From Fidelibacterota bacterium (GTDB lineage Bacteria; Pseudomonadota; Alphaproteobacteria; Rhodospirillales; Rhodospirillaceae), in assembly GCA_947476065.1 (NCBI GenBank), contig CANJPG010000008.1, positions 1-64,000 on the forward strand: 64,000 bases of DNA. Direction: 5' to 3'. The stretch's first letter is position 1. Each line of letters begins with the position of its first letter. Positions 27,473 to 39,203 of this stretch are shown one piece after another. Both the position numbers and the translations under genes were made by a program. The notes under the pieces were generated by a model that saw only the letters and a list, made by a program, of their open reading frames with translations, did not search any database and was not told the origin of the DNA.

Positions 27473-28853
27473 CCACGCACTCATTGTTTTCGCGGCGCTG
27501 ATGACAGCGCAGCTTGCGATTGCTCAAGACACACCCGATCCGACCAAACTGCAAGCGCTTGAAAAACAGCTCGAGAAGAGCCAAGCGGAACGCCAGCGTC
27601 TCGAATCCCAGGCCGTCACGTCTGCCAGAGATTTGGAAACCATCCGCTCCGACATGATTGCGACCGCCAAGGAGATCCAGGATCAGGAACACTCGTTGAC
27701 GGTCCTCGAAGCCCGCGTCGGCGACCTCGAAGCCGAGGCCACACGCATGACCACGACCTTGGGCCGGCGCGATGCACAGATGGTCGAAGCGCTGCTGGCC
27801 ATCGAGCGTCTGGCCTTGCGTCCATCCGATGCGCTGACCCTCAGCCCCTTGTCGCCGTCCGATGCGGTGCGCAGCGCAATCCTGCTTCGCGCCGCCATAC
27901 CGAGCATCAAGCAGTCGTCGGCGACGTTGCAGGGTGAGCTGAAGGAACTGTACCGCGTGCGCGCCGAAATCATCGACCGCAAAGAGCAGGCGGCGTCCGG
28001 CGCCGCAGCGCTGTTGGAAAAACACAAACGTCTTGATGCCTTGTCCCGCGAGAAGGCCGACAAGCATGAAGTCCTGCTCGCCCGCGGTGAGGACGTCACC
28101 CAGCGCGTAAGCAAAATGGCCCGGGAGGCCGACGACCTGCGCGCACTGTTTGCCAAGCTGGCCGAGGAAAAAGCCCGCCGCGACGAGGAGGAGCGTAAGG
28201 CCGCGGCCTTACGCTCCGAAGAGCGCCGGCAGCAGGTCGAACGCGAGAAAGAGCAGAAACTTGCCGCCGACCAGGCCAAAGCGGCCGCGGCCCAAAAGGC
28301 CGCCAAAGAGGCGACTCCGCCACCGGCCGCCGCGCCCGAAAAGCCGTCTGATACCAAGCTCGCGGCCTTGCCGCCGTCGTCGGTACCCACGCAATCGGTC
28401 AAAACCCAACCAGCCGGTGAAGAAGCTGTAACCCGTTCATTCGCAAAGGCACGCGGCACCATGCCGTTTCCTGTGGCCGGCACCCTGGCCAGCCGCTACG
28501 GCGCAGCAGCCCAAACAGCGGGAGATGCAGGTTTATTGGCCAAAGGCATCACGATCACCGCCCGTGCCGGGGCCCAGGTGGTGGCGCCCTTTGACGGCAT
28601 TGTCGCCTTTGCGGGGGTCTTCCGCGGCTATGGGCAACTCTTGATCATCGAACATAGCGAGGGATATCATACCCTTCTGGCTGGTATGGGACATATCGAC
28701 GCGACAGTTGGGCAACGTGTCCTCGCCGGCGAACCGGTCGGCGTAATGGAGAACGATGGCGCACCCGCGCTGTATGTCGAGTTACGCCGCGACGGCCAAC
28801 CCATTAATCCCCTTCCCTGGCTCGCTGACCGCGCAGGAAAGAACAGCGGATAA
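27459..28853 (+). CDS. EnvC-like murein hydrolase activator with degenerate LytM domain
   Basis: A 464-residue periplasmic protein. The GTG at 27459 gives a signal peptide ending QLAIAQ; an alternative TTG lies at 27441. Residues ~25-260 form a long coiled coil (LEKQLEKSQAERQRLESQ onward), with a basic, Ala/Lys-rich part and a Pro/Ala linker to ~330. The C-terminal LytM domain keeps its fold (ARAGAQVVAPFDGIVAFAGV, HSEGYHTLLAGM). The zinc ligands are lost: no HxxxD precedes it and YVELRRDGQPINP replaces the HxH segment. This matches EnvC, which activates amidases rather than cutting peptidoglycan. It overlaps gpmI and is followed by ctpA and a YibQ-type gene. Confidence 0.88.
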   Translation: MPRPDHALIVFAALMTAQLAIAQDTPDPTKLQALEKQLEKSQAERQRLESQAVTSARDLETIRSDMIATAKEIQDQEHSLTVLEARVGDLEAEATRMTTTLGRRDAQMVEALLAIERLALRPSDALTLSPLSPSDAVRSAILLRAAIPSIKQSSATLQGELKELYRVRAEIIDRKEQAASGAAALLEKHKRLDALSREKADKHEVLLARGEDVTQRVSKMAREADDLRALFAKLAEEKARRDEEERKAAALRSEERRQQVEREKEQKLAADQAKAAAAQKAAKEATPPPAAAPEKPSDTKLAALPPSSVPTQSVKTQPAGEEAVTRSFAKARGTMPFPVAGTLASRYGAAAQTAGDAGLLAKGITITARAGAQVVAPFDGIVAFAGVFRGYGQLLIIEHSEGYHTLLAGMGHIDATVGQRVLAGEPVGVMENDGAPALYVELRRDGQPINPLPWLADRAGKNSG

Positions 28854-28896
28854 AAAATTGCGTGTCGCACATCTCAATCGGAACGGTGTCATCCCT

Positions 28897-30276
28897 ATGC
28901 GCGTGAAACTTTTCGCCGGCGTTGCTCTCCTGGCCATCGGTCTCGGTTTAGCCGGATCTCCTGCCCCGGTGTTCGCCGCCGCAGCGACAGCCGTGAAGGA
29001 CAGCGGCAAATTCTCCGAGGATACGTACAAGTATCTCGAGCTCTTCGGGGACGTCTTCGAGCGCGTGCGCAAAGATTATGTCGAAGAAGTCTCCGACCAG
29101 ACGCTTCTGGAAAACGCCATCAACGGCATGCTCACCGGCCTCGATCCGCACTCCAGCTATATGCCCGCCAAGGGCAATCAGGAGATGCAGGAGCAGATGA
29201 AAGGTGAGTTCGGCGGCCTCGGCATCGAAGTCACCATGGAAGGCGGCCTGGTGAAGGTGGTCTCGCCCATCGACGACACACCCGCCTCCAAAGCCGGCGT
29301 GCAGCCTGGCGACTTCATCATCGCCATCGACGGTAAGCCGGCCATTGGTCTTACGCTCAACGAGGCCGTCGACAAGATGCGCGGGCCCCTCAACAGTTCC
29401 ATCGTCATCACCCTGCGCCGCATCGGCGTCGATCCCTTCGACGTCAAGCTGACACGCGCCGTGATCAAGGTGCAGTCGGTCGCCAGCCGCGCCGAGGGCG
29501 ACGTGGGCTACATCCGCATCTCGGGCTTCACCGAGCAGACTCAGACCGGCCTCGACAACGCCATCAAGAAGCTGAAGGCTTCGATCGGCCCCGAGAAGAT
29601 CAAGGGCTACGTCGTGGACCTGCGCAACAACCCGGGCGGCTTGCTTGATCAGGCCGTGTCGGTGTCCGACACTTTCCTCGACCGCGGCGAAATCGTCTCC
29701 ACCCGCAGCCGCCGCGCCGAAGAGACCCAGCGCTATAACGCCAAGCCGGGCGATGCCACCGACGGCAAGCCCCTCGTGGTGCTGATCAATGATGGCTCGG
29801 CCTCAGCCTCGGAAATTGTCGCCGGCGCGCTGCAGGATCATGGCCGCGCCATTCTGCTCGGCACGAAGAGCTTCGGCAAAGGCTCGGTGCAGACCGTCAT
29901 CCCACTGGCGCGGGGTGAGTCCGCCATGCGCCTGACCACCGCGCGCTACTTCACGCCGAGCGGCCGTTCGATCCAGGCCAAGGGCGTTGAGCCCGATATC
30001 GAAGTGCAACCGGCCAAGGTTGAGACCATTGCCAGCAACGGCTTCCGCCGCGCCGAAGGCGACCTCAAAGGTGCGCTGAAGAATCCCGACGTGAAGGACA
30101 CGCCCGCCGCGAAGACGCCGGCAGCGCCGATTACGCCGCCGGCCCCGGGCGCCAACGCCGACCCCGACAAGAAGCCCGAAGAAAAGCAGGCTGCCGCCGA
30201 TCAGGACTATCAGCTGCGCCGTGCGCTCGACCTGCTGCAGGGCATTGCGCTGTATCAGCGGGCGAGCACCAACTAG
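28897..30276 (+). CDS. ctpA: Carboxyl-terminal processing protease, S41A family
   Basis: An exported serine protease of 459 residues. The signal peptide is MRVKLFAGVALLAIGLGLAG with cleavage near VFAAAA. A cap/tail helical region leads to FLTGLDPHSSYM-like LTGLDPHSSYMPAKG, then a PDZ domain (~95-175, GLVKVVSPIDDTPASKAGVQ) and the protease core. Catalytic Ser is in NDGSASASEIVAGAL and Lys in SFGKGSVQTV. A Pro/Ala-rich tail precedes a final helical segment. Such proteases degrade or process periplasmic cell-wall enzymes. Placement after the EnvC-like gene suggests regulation of murein hydrolases, which is inference. Confidence 0.95.
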   Translation: MRVKLFAGVALLAIGLGLAGSPAPVFAAAATAVKDSGKFSEDTYKYLELFGDVFERVRKDYVEEVSDQTLLENAINGMLTGLDPHSSYMPAKGNQEMQEQMKGEFGGLGIEVTMEGGLVKVVSPIDDTPASKAGVQPGDFIIAIDGKPAIGLTLNEAVDKMRGPLNSSIVITLRRIGVDPFDVKLTRAVIKVQSVASRAEGDVGYIRISGFTEQTQTGLDNAIKKLKASIGPEKIKGYVVDLRNNPGGLLDQAVSVSDTFLDRGEIVSTRSRRAEETQRYNAKPGDATDGKPLVVLINDGSASASEIVAGALQDHGRAILLGTKSFGKGSVQTVIPLARGESAMRLTTARYFTPSGRSIQAKGVEPDIEVQPAKVETIASNGFRRAEGDLKGALKNPDVKDTPAAKTPAAPITPPAPGANADPDKKPEEKQAAADQDYQLRRALDLLQGIALYQRASTN

Positions 30277-30305
30277 GTCTCGCCTAGGCAGCGTTCAACG
30301 ACGGG

Positions 30306-30332
30306 CACCCTTTAAGGGGGTGTTAAAGGGTG
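30306..30332. repeat. Perfect inverted repeat between ctpA and the deacetylase gene
   Basis: CACCCTTTAA at 30306-30315 pairs with TTAAAGGGTG at 30323-30332 around the loop GGGGGTG, 10 bp without mismatch. It lies 30 bases after the ctpA stop and about 70 before the next start. No T-run follows, so it may be an RNA stabiliser, a weak terminator or a protein-binding site. Confidence 0.5.
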
Positions 30333-30404
30333 GCCCCGTACAACAGAGTCGGGGAAAACTGTGATCCGCGCGCATGATGCCGCGGGGCAAACCCGGAGGA
30401 TGGC

Positions 30405-32069
30405 ATGGGCCTCGCTGATCTCTTTCGCCGCGACACGGTGAAGGATCCCTTTGGTGGCGAAGACGGCTTCGACGGCGAATCGCGTTTCGCCGGCAAGGGC
30501 CCGAAGATCGCACTTGCCGCCAGCGGCGCCTTGTTTCTGCTGCTGGTCGGCGGCGTCACCGCCGTGGTGCTGACCGGCGAAGACGCACCTCCCCCGCCGG
30601 TGTTGGGCAGTCTAAGCGATCTGCAGGTTGTCGAAGACACCGCCGAGGCGCCCCACGAAGCTGCTCCCGCCGCGTCTGCGCCGAAAGCTCCCGTTGTCGC
30701 CGATGCGACGGCGGCAACTGATATGTCCGTGGAACGCCGCCCATGGCTCAATGCCACCCCCAGCGCGCCGGCCGACAATGCCCCGCGCCCCGGCATGACT
30801 GCCAAGCCCAGCGCGTCCGCAACACCTCCCCCGGCGCCAGCGAAAACCGCCGCCGCGACGCCGCCGCCTGTTGCGCCGGCTGCACCGTTAGCCAAGCCCG
30901 CCGGCCAGACACCGATGCCGCCGGTCAATGCAGTCATCAAGCCTACCGAGCCGCCCGCCGCCAAGCCGGCCGAGAGCAAGGTGGCGGTGATGACACCGCC
31001 GCCCGCGGCCCCAACGGCCGCCGCGAAACCGGGTGCGCCGACGTCACTGACACCGCCGGCGCCGACCGTCTCAGGCATCACCGCCTCGGGCGTCACCGCT
31101 TCTGGTGCCAAGCCTGACGTCAAGTCGGGCGCCAAGTTCATCGAGCCCATGCCGGCGGACGAAGAGGTTAACCCGGCCCGCGATATCGGCGGCATTCCGG
31201 CCCTGCGCGCCTCCGGCGAAGCGCCAGGTGCCCCGCGTCGCTTTGACGCACCCGCCGGCGATGGCCAGGCCGCCGTGGCCGGAGGCCGTCCGCGTCTGGT
31301 CGAACCGCCGCTGCCGCCGACGGATAAGGTCGCCGTGGCCGCGCCGCCGCCGCGCTATGCCAATCTCACCGACGTCAAACGCGACGCCGGCAAGGAAACT
31401 CCGCCCGCTGCGACCGCCACCAAGGTCGCGTTCATCGTCGATGGCCTGGGCCTGAGTCAGACCGCGACCGATGCCGCCATCAACAAGCTGCCGGCGGCGG
31501 TGACGCTGGCATTCAGTCCCTATGCGCGCAATCTCAAGAGCTGGATGGAAAAAGCCAAAGCCAAAGGGCACGAAGTGCTGATCGAAGTGCCGATGGAAAG
31601 CAAACAGTTCCCCGCCGACGATCCGGGCCCCTTGGGCCTGCTGACCAGCCTCGAAGCCAAAGAAAACACCGAACGCCTCGACACCATCCTCAAGGAATCC
31701 AGCAACGCCGTAGGCGTTCTGGACGTCACCGGCAGCAAGTTCCGGGAGTCGAGCGAGCACATCAATCCGGTGTTCGCCAAATTGAAGGCGTCCAATCTGT
31801 TCTACGTGCAGGGCGAGCCCGGCGTGCGCACCGGCGAAGCCACTGTACCGACGGCCATCGCCGACCTGATCATCGACGAGCGCCCCTTCCGCGCGGCAAT
31901 CGACGCGCGTCTCGATTATGCCGAACGCCTGGCCAAGTATCAGGGCAGCGCGGTCGCGGCCATGTCCGCCAAGCCCGTCAGCTTCGAGCGTCTGGTACTG
32001 TGGATCGAGCAGGCCCGGAAAAAGGGCATCGTGCTCGCACCCATGTCGCAAGTCCTGATCAAGCAGTAA
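30405..32069 (+). CDS. Divergent polysaccharide deacetylase (YibQ/DUF610) with long Pro/Ala linker
   Basis: A 554-residue membrane-anchored protein. A short cytoplasmic N-terminus is followed by one membrane helix (IALAASGALFLLLVGGVTAVV, residues ~35-56), then ~240 residues of Ala/Pro-rich low-complexity sequence. The C-terminal domain (~335-554) matches the divergent polysaccharide deacetylase family: KVAFIVDGLGLSQTATDAAI, LAFSPYARNL, GHEVLIEVPMES and GVLDVTGSKF. It should face the periplasm. Whether it is catalytically active is unknown for the family. In E. coli yibQ also sits with envC and gpmM, so the association with cell-wall separation is conserved here. Confidence 0.9.
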   Translation: MGLADLFRRDTVKDPFGGEDGFDGESRFAGKGPKIALAASGALFLLLVGGVTAVVLTGEDAPPPPVLGSLSDLQVVEDTAEAPHEAAPAASAPKAPVVADATAATDMSVERRPWLNATPSAPADNAPRPGMTAKPSASATPPPAPAKTAAATPPPVAPAAPLAKPAGQTPMPPVNAVIKPTEPPAAKPAESKVAVMTPPPAAPTAAAKPGAPTSLTPPAPTVSGITASGVTASGAKPDVKSGAKFIEPMPADEEVNPARDIGGIPALRASGEAPGAPRRFDAPAGDGQAAVAGGRPRLVEPPLPPTDKVAVAAPPPRYANLTDVKRDAGKETPPAATATKVAFIVDGLGLSQTATDAAINKLPAAVTLAFSPYARNLKSWMEKAKAKGHEVLIEVPMESKQFPADDPGPLGLLTSLEAKENTERLDTILKESSNAVGVLDVTGSKFRESSEHINPVFAKLKASNLFYVQGEPGVRTGEATVPTAIADLIIDERPFRAAIDARLDYAERLAKYQGSAVAAMSAKPVSFERLVLWIEQARKKGIVLAPMSQVLIKQ

Positions 32070-32077
32070 TCGGCTTC

Positions 32078-32611
32078 ATGAAAAAACCTTATCGTCGCGG
32101 CGTGGGCATTGTCCTCGTCAATGCCCGTGGACGCGTCTTCGTCGCTCAGCGTATCGACACCAAAGAGCTAGCCTGGCAGATGCCCCAAGGCGGCATCGAC
32201 GACGGCGAAACGCCGCGCGCGGCGGCTTTGCGTGAGCTGGCGGAAGAGATCGGCACGGACAAGGCCCGCGTCATTGCCGTGACGCGCAGCTGGCTGCGCT
32301 ACGATTTACCCCCGGACTTGCAGGCGAAGGTCTGGAAGGGAAAATACCGCGGCCAGGCGCAGAAGTGGTTCCTGATGCGCTTCACCGGCGTTGATGCCGA
32401 TATCAATCTCGACACCGATCATCCCGAATTCTCGGCCTGGAAATGGCTGCCCTTCACCCACCTGCCCCGCGTCATCGTCGGCTTCAAGCGCGAGATCTAC
32501 AAGCAGGTGGTGGCGGCTTTTAAAGATAAAGTTGGCGCCCTCAAGAAACCGCCTGCAAAAAAATCGGGGCGCAAAACCAAAGCAATTCCCCTAAAATCCC
32601 GGCGACGCTAA
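32078..32611 (+). CDS. rppH: RNA pyrophosphohydrolase
   Basis: A Nudix hydrolase of 177 residues that removes pyrophosphate from mRNA 5' ends and so starts decay. The Nudix box is complete: GGIDDGETPRAAALRELAEE followed by IGT. Other family marks are the N-terminal YRRGVGIVLVNARGRVFVAQR, WQMPQGG, and GQAQKWFLMRF. The C-terminal tail is very basic (KKPPAKKSGRKTK), possibly for RNA contact. The start ATG at 32078 lies just after the deacetylase stop. Confidence 0.96.
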   Translation: MKKPYRRGVGIVLVNARGRVFVAQRIDTKELAWQMPQGGIDDGETPRAAALRELAEEIGTDKARVIAVTRSWLRYDLPPDLQAKVWKGKYRGQAQKWFLMRFTGVDADINLDTDHPEFSAWKWLPFTHLPRVIVGFKREIYKQVVAAFKDKVGALKKPPAKKSGRKTKAIPLKSRRR

Positions 32612-32634
32612 TCGTCTTCATGCGGGGGACCAGC

Positions 32635-33201
32635 ATGACCAAACGCAGAATCCTCATGCTTCTGACCACCCTTGCGTTCGCGCCCTCTGCGGATGCGGCG
32701 GATACCGTCATCAAAGTGCCCTACGGCATCACCAGGATGCCGCTTTTGCCCAACGGCTTGATGGGCGCGGTCGCGCTGGCGTGGCGAGATAATTACAACG
32801 CGCACGGATTTGCCGTATTGACGATCTACGCCGAGAAGGTCACCACCGAAGATCAGCCCTATCCCCTTCTGCTTGTCCCGACCTTCGACGGCGGAAAGGA
32901 GAGACTTGAGATCACCGCGGGCGGCGGCGCCGACTGCCGCCTGCATGACTTCAGGCTGGTGCGCGGCGACGGCGGTGATGTCCAACTGATCACGGCCGAA
33001 CGCGACTTGGTCAAGAGTTTTGCCGACGACGAGAAGGTCACCTTCAAATATTTTGATTTTAAGCAAAACACCGAACACGAGCCGGGAAACCCGCAGTACT
33101 ACTTTGCGTCGACAAAGAGTGTTCCCGCGAAACAGAAGTATTGCGACGTCAACGAGGCCTTCCAGGCCGAACTCGGCCTCGGGCCCTATCAGAATAAATA
33201 G
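32635..33201 (+). CDS. Secreted protein of unknown function
   Basis: A 188-residue protein with a signal peptide (MTKRRILMLLTTLAFAPSADA, cleaved before ADT). The ATG at 32635 follows GGGGGA; an earlier ATG at 32620 has no such site. The mature part looks beta-rich (GFAVLTIYAEKV, YPLLLVPTF, VTFKYFDFKQN) and carries two cysteines, in DCRLHDF and YCDVNEAF, which could form a disulfide. I do not recognise a family. It lies 23 bases after rppH and may be in the same transcript; its stop converges with the diiron protein gene. Confidence 0.65.
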   Translation: MTKRRILMLLTTLAFAPSADAADTVIKVPYGITRMPLLPNGLMGAVALAWRDNYNAHGFAVLTIYAEKVTTEDQPYPLLLVPTFDGGKERLEITAGGGADCRLHDFRLVRGDGGDVQLITAERDLVKSFADDEKVTFKYFDFKQNTEHEPGNPQYYFASTKSVPAKQKYCDVNEAFQAELGLGPYQNK

Positions 33202-33206
33202 CCGAT

Positions 33207-34028
33207 TTAAGCGCGTGCCAGCTGCGGGCGGAACTTGCGGCCGCGGAACCAAATCACTAGCCACAGCACTCTTGCTAGCAGCTTGGCCGCCAGACCTTCG
33301 GGCGCAAGGCCCGCCGCCTGGGCGAACATGACACTCGCACGACGGACGTGGCGTTCCTGATAGAAACCAAAAGCCCGCTCGCCATAGCCGGCATTGGCCG
33401 TGGCCCGGTCGTAGGGCGCGCGCACGGCATTGCCGGCATGAAAGGCCGAGGCAATCTCGTCGTCGTCGGCTTCTTTGAAGCGCGTGAAGGCCACGCGCAA
33501 GCGGTCCCACTTGGAAAAGGATTCGATGCCGGCGTAGCGCTCCATATGCGACTGGAACAGCTTGAAGTGCCGGAACTCGTCGGCGGCGATGTTCTTGCAT
33601 ATCTGTTTCAACACCGGCTCATCCACCGCATCGCGGATGGCGGAGTAGAACGAACTGGTGCCGGTCTCGACCACACAGCGCGCGCACAGCTCGGCGATGC
33701 GCGAGCCGCGCACGGAGGATGTCGCGTCCACCGGGATGCGGTACATAGCGGTGAAGTCGGCGAAACTTTTGTCAAAGTCGAAGCTGGGATCGGCGAGCGC
33801 TGCCCAGCGGCCCAAGGCCATGCCGTGCTGTTCTTCTTCCGCCGCCCAACGGTTGGCCACATCGCAGAAGGCGGGATCGTCGCTGAACACGTTGCAGAGG
33901 TAACGGCCATAGTCGGCGCCGTTGCGCTCAACCATGGCGGCGGTCTTGATGACCTTCACAACGTCGGGCGACACCTTCGCGGCGTCGAAGCGCTGCCAGT
34001 CGATATCGTTGAGGGTCCAGCTTTGCAT
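33207..34028 (-). CDS. Ferritin-like diiron protein of unknown function
   Basis: A 273-residue helical protein with a full set of diiron ligands spaced as in ferritin-like oxygenases and rubrerythrins: Glu34 (AAMVERNGADY), Glu65 and His68 (AEEEQHG), Glu121 (CVVETGTSS), and Glu151 and His154 (AADEFRHFK). The N-terminal ~170 residues carry the four-helix bundle. The C-terminal part holds basic residues and a hydrophobic segment AKLLARVLWLVIWFRG that may touch the membrane. I cannot assign the substrate; oxidase, oxygenase or peroxide-scavenging roles are all possible. It is a single gene, convergent with the secreted protein gene. Confidence 0.78.
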   Translation of the reverse strand: MQSWTLNDIDWQRFDAAKVSPDVVKVIKTAAMVERNGADYGRYLCNVFSDDPAFCDVANRWAAEEEQHGMALGRWAALADPSFDFDKSFADFTAMYRIPVDATSSVRGSRIAELCARCVVETGTSSFYSAIRDAVDEPVLKQICKNIAADEFRHFKLFQSHMERYAGIESFSKWDRLRVAFTRFKEADDDEIASAFHAGNAVRAPYDRATANAGYGERAFGFYQERHVRRASVMFAQAAGLAPEGLAAKLLARVLWLVIWFRGRKFRPQLARA

Positions 34029-34158
34029 AGCGATCCGCCGCTCTTTCGCGAAGCCCACCTAACGGCTGTCAGGCCATGAGGTTCCTATAGCCGAATCGGC
34101 CCATTAACAAAACTATCATGTTCGTAAGGGCTTAGCTTGCCCGTTGGCGAAGCGAGAC

Positions 34159-34563
34159 CTAGCCGACCGAGATCTGAGCCATAAATTCGGCGGCGGCAAT
34201 CGCGCCGGCGGCCTTTTTGCGCTCGTCTTCGCCGCCGGCCTGGTCGAGCAGGGCCTTGGCGCGCGCCAGACGCTCGGCGGCATAGGCGGCCGTCAACGTC
34301 GCCTGCGGAATGGCTTCGTCCACCAGCACCGTGCAGGTTTGCGGGGTGACCTCGGCGAAACCGCCGGTGACGAAGAAACGCTCTTTCACCGCGCCGGCCT
34401 CATAAACCTCGACGAAGCCGGGCTTGAGGGTGGACAGCGTGGGCGCGTGCTGGGGCAGCACGCCGAACACGCCTTCGGTGCCGGGCACGAGTACCATTTC
34501 CACCTGCTCGGAGAGCAGGAGGCGTTCCGGCGAAACCAGTTCCAACTTCAGCGTATCGGCCAT
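34159..34563 (-). CDS. atpC: F1 ATP synthase epsilon subunit
   Basis: The small central-stalk subunit that couples and inhibits F1. The product has 134 residues. The N-terminal beta-sandwich shows LKLELVSPERLLLSEQVEMV and PGTEGVFGVLPQHAPTLSTL, and the C-terminal helical hairpin is Ala-rich (AAERLARAKALLDQAGG). It is the last gene of the atpHAGDC operon, 12 bases after atpD. Confidence 0.97.
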   Translation of the reverse strand: MADTLKLELVSPERLLLSEQVEMVLVPGTEGVFGVLPQHAPTLSTLKPGFVEVYEAGAVKERFFVTGGFAEVTPQTCTVLVDEAIPQATLTAAYAAERLARAKALLDQAGGEDERKKAAGAIAAAEFMAQISVG

Positions 34564-34575
34564 CGTGGTGTCCTA

Positions 34576-36916
<2,341 letters not shown>

Positions 36917-36944
36917 GGGTCAAACCCACTCCTGAACGCGGTAC

Positions 36945-38477
<1,533 letters not shown>

Positions 38478-39038
38478 TTATCCGACCCCTTTCATGGCGA
38501 GCTTCAGACGTTGAAGTTTTGATTTCAGGGAACTGTCCACCATGCGCGAGCCTACCTTGACGATCAGGCCGCCCAGAATGGACGGGTCAACTTTGGAGAC
38601 GATGTCGACGTTGCGGCCGACGGATTTCTTGAGAGCGGCGATCAGCGACGTGGTTTGCGCATCGGTGAGCGGGGCGGCGCTGGTGACCTGCGCCGTCGCC
38701 TGACCGCGGCGATCGGCGAGAATCGCGCGGAAACCGGCGATGGCGCCGGGCAATGCGGAAAGACGGCGGTTGGACGCCAAAAGGCCCAGAAATTTGTGGC
38801 TGATGGGCGAAAGCTGGGCTTTATCGGCCACGGCCGCAATGGCTTTGCTTTGGTCGGCGCGGGAAATCACCGGGCTCTTGATGAAACGACGGAAATCGTC
38901 GCTTTCATCTACCATTTTCTGCAAATTTGAGAGATCGCTGGCGACGGCGTCGAGCGCGCCTTTTTCGTCAGCCAAGTCGTATAGCGCCGATGCGTATCGC
39001 GCGCTTACGCCACTGACATTCAGATTGTCCGCTGGCAC
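38478..39038 (-). CDS. atpH: F1 ATP synthase delta subunit
   Basis: Links F1 to the peripheral stalk. The product has 186 residues, starting with GTG at 39038. The N-terminal helical domain shows SARYASALYDLADEKGALD, and the C-terminal conserved part is DPSILGGLIVKVGSRMVDSSL with LKSKLQRL. It heads atpHAGDC. The F0 genes (atpB, E, F) are not in the window, the usual split in alphaproteobacteria. Confidence 0.97.
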   Translation of the reverse strand: MPADNLNVSGVSARYASALYDLADEKGALDAVASDLSNLQKMVDESDDFRRFIKSPVISRADQSKAIAAVADKAQLSPISHKFLGLLASNRRLSALPGAIAGFRAILADRRGQATAQVTSAAPLTDAQTTSLIAALKKSVGRNVDIVSKVDPSILGGLIVKVGSRMVDSSLKSKLQRLKLAMKGVG

Positions 39039-39203
39039 CTGGAAAACGCCCCTTAAGCCTTACCCGTGAGATCAATCTAAGTGATTGATTTGGCGTGCGA
39101 TTTTTTGATTGTTACAACCGGGACCGCAGCGCCGGCGGGTTGGTACCATACCGGCTTTGGCGTTGCAACAGACTCACGTCAGGGCTGGTATGCGCCGGCG
39201 GGG

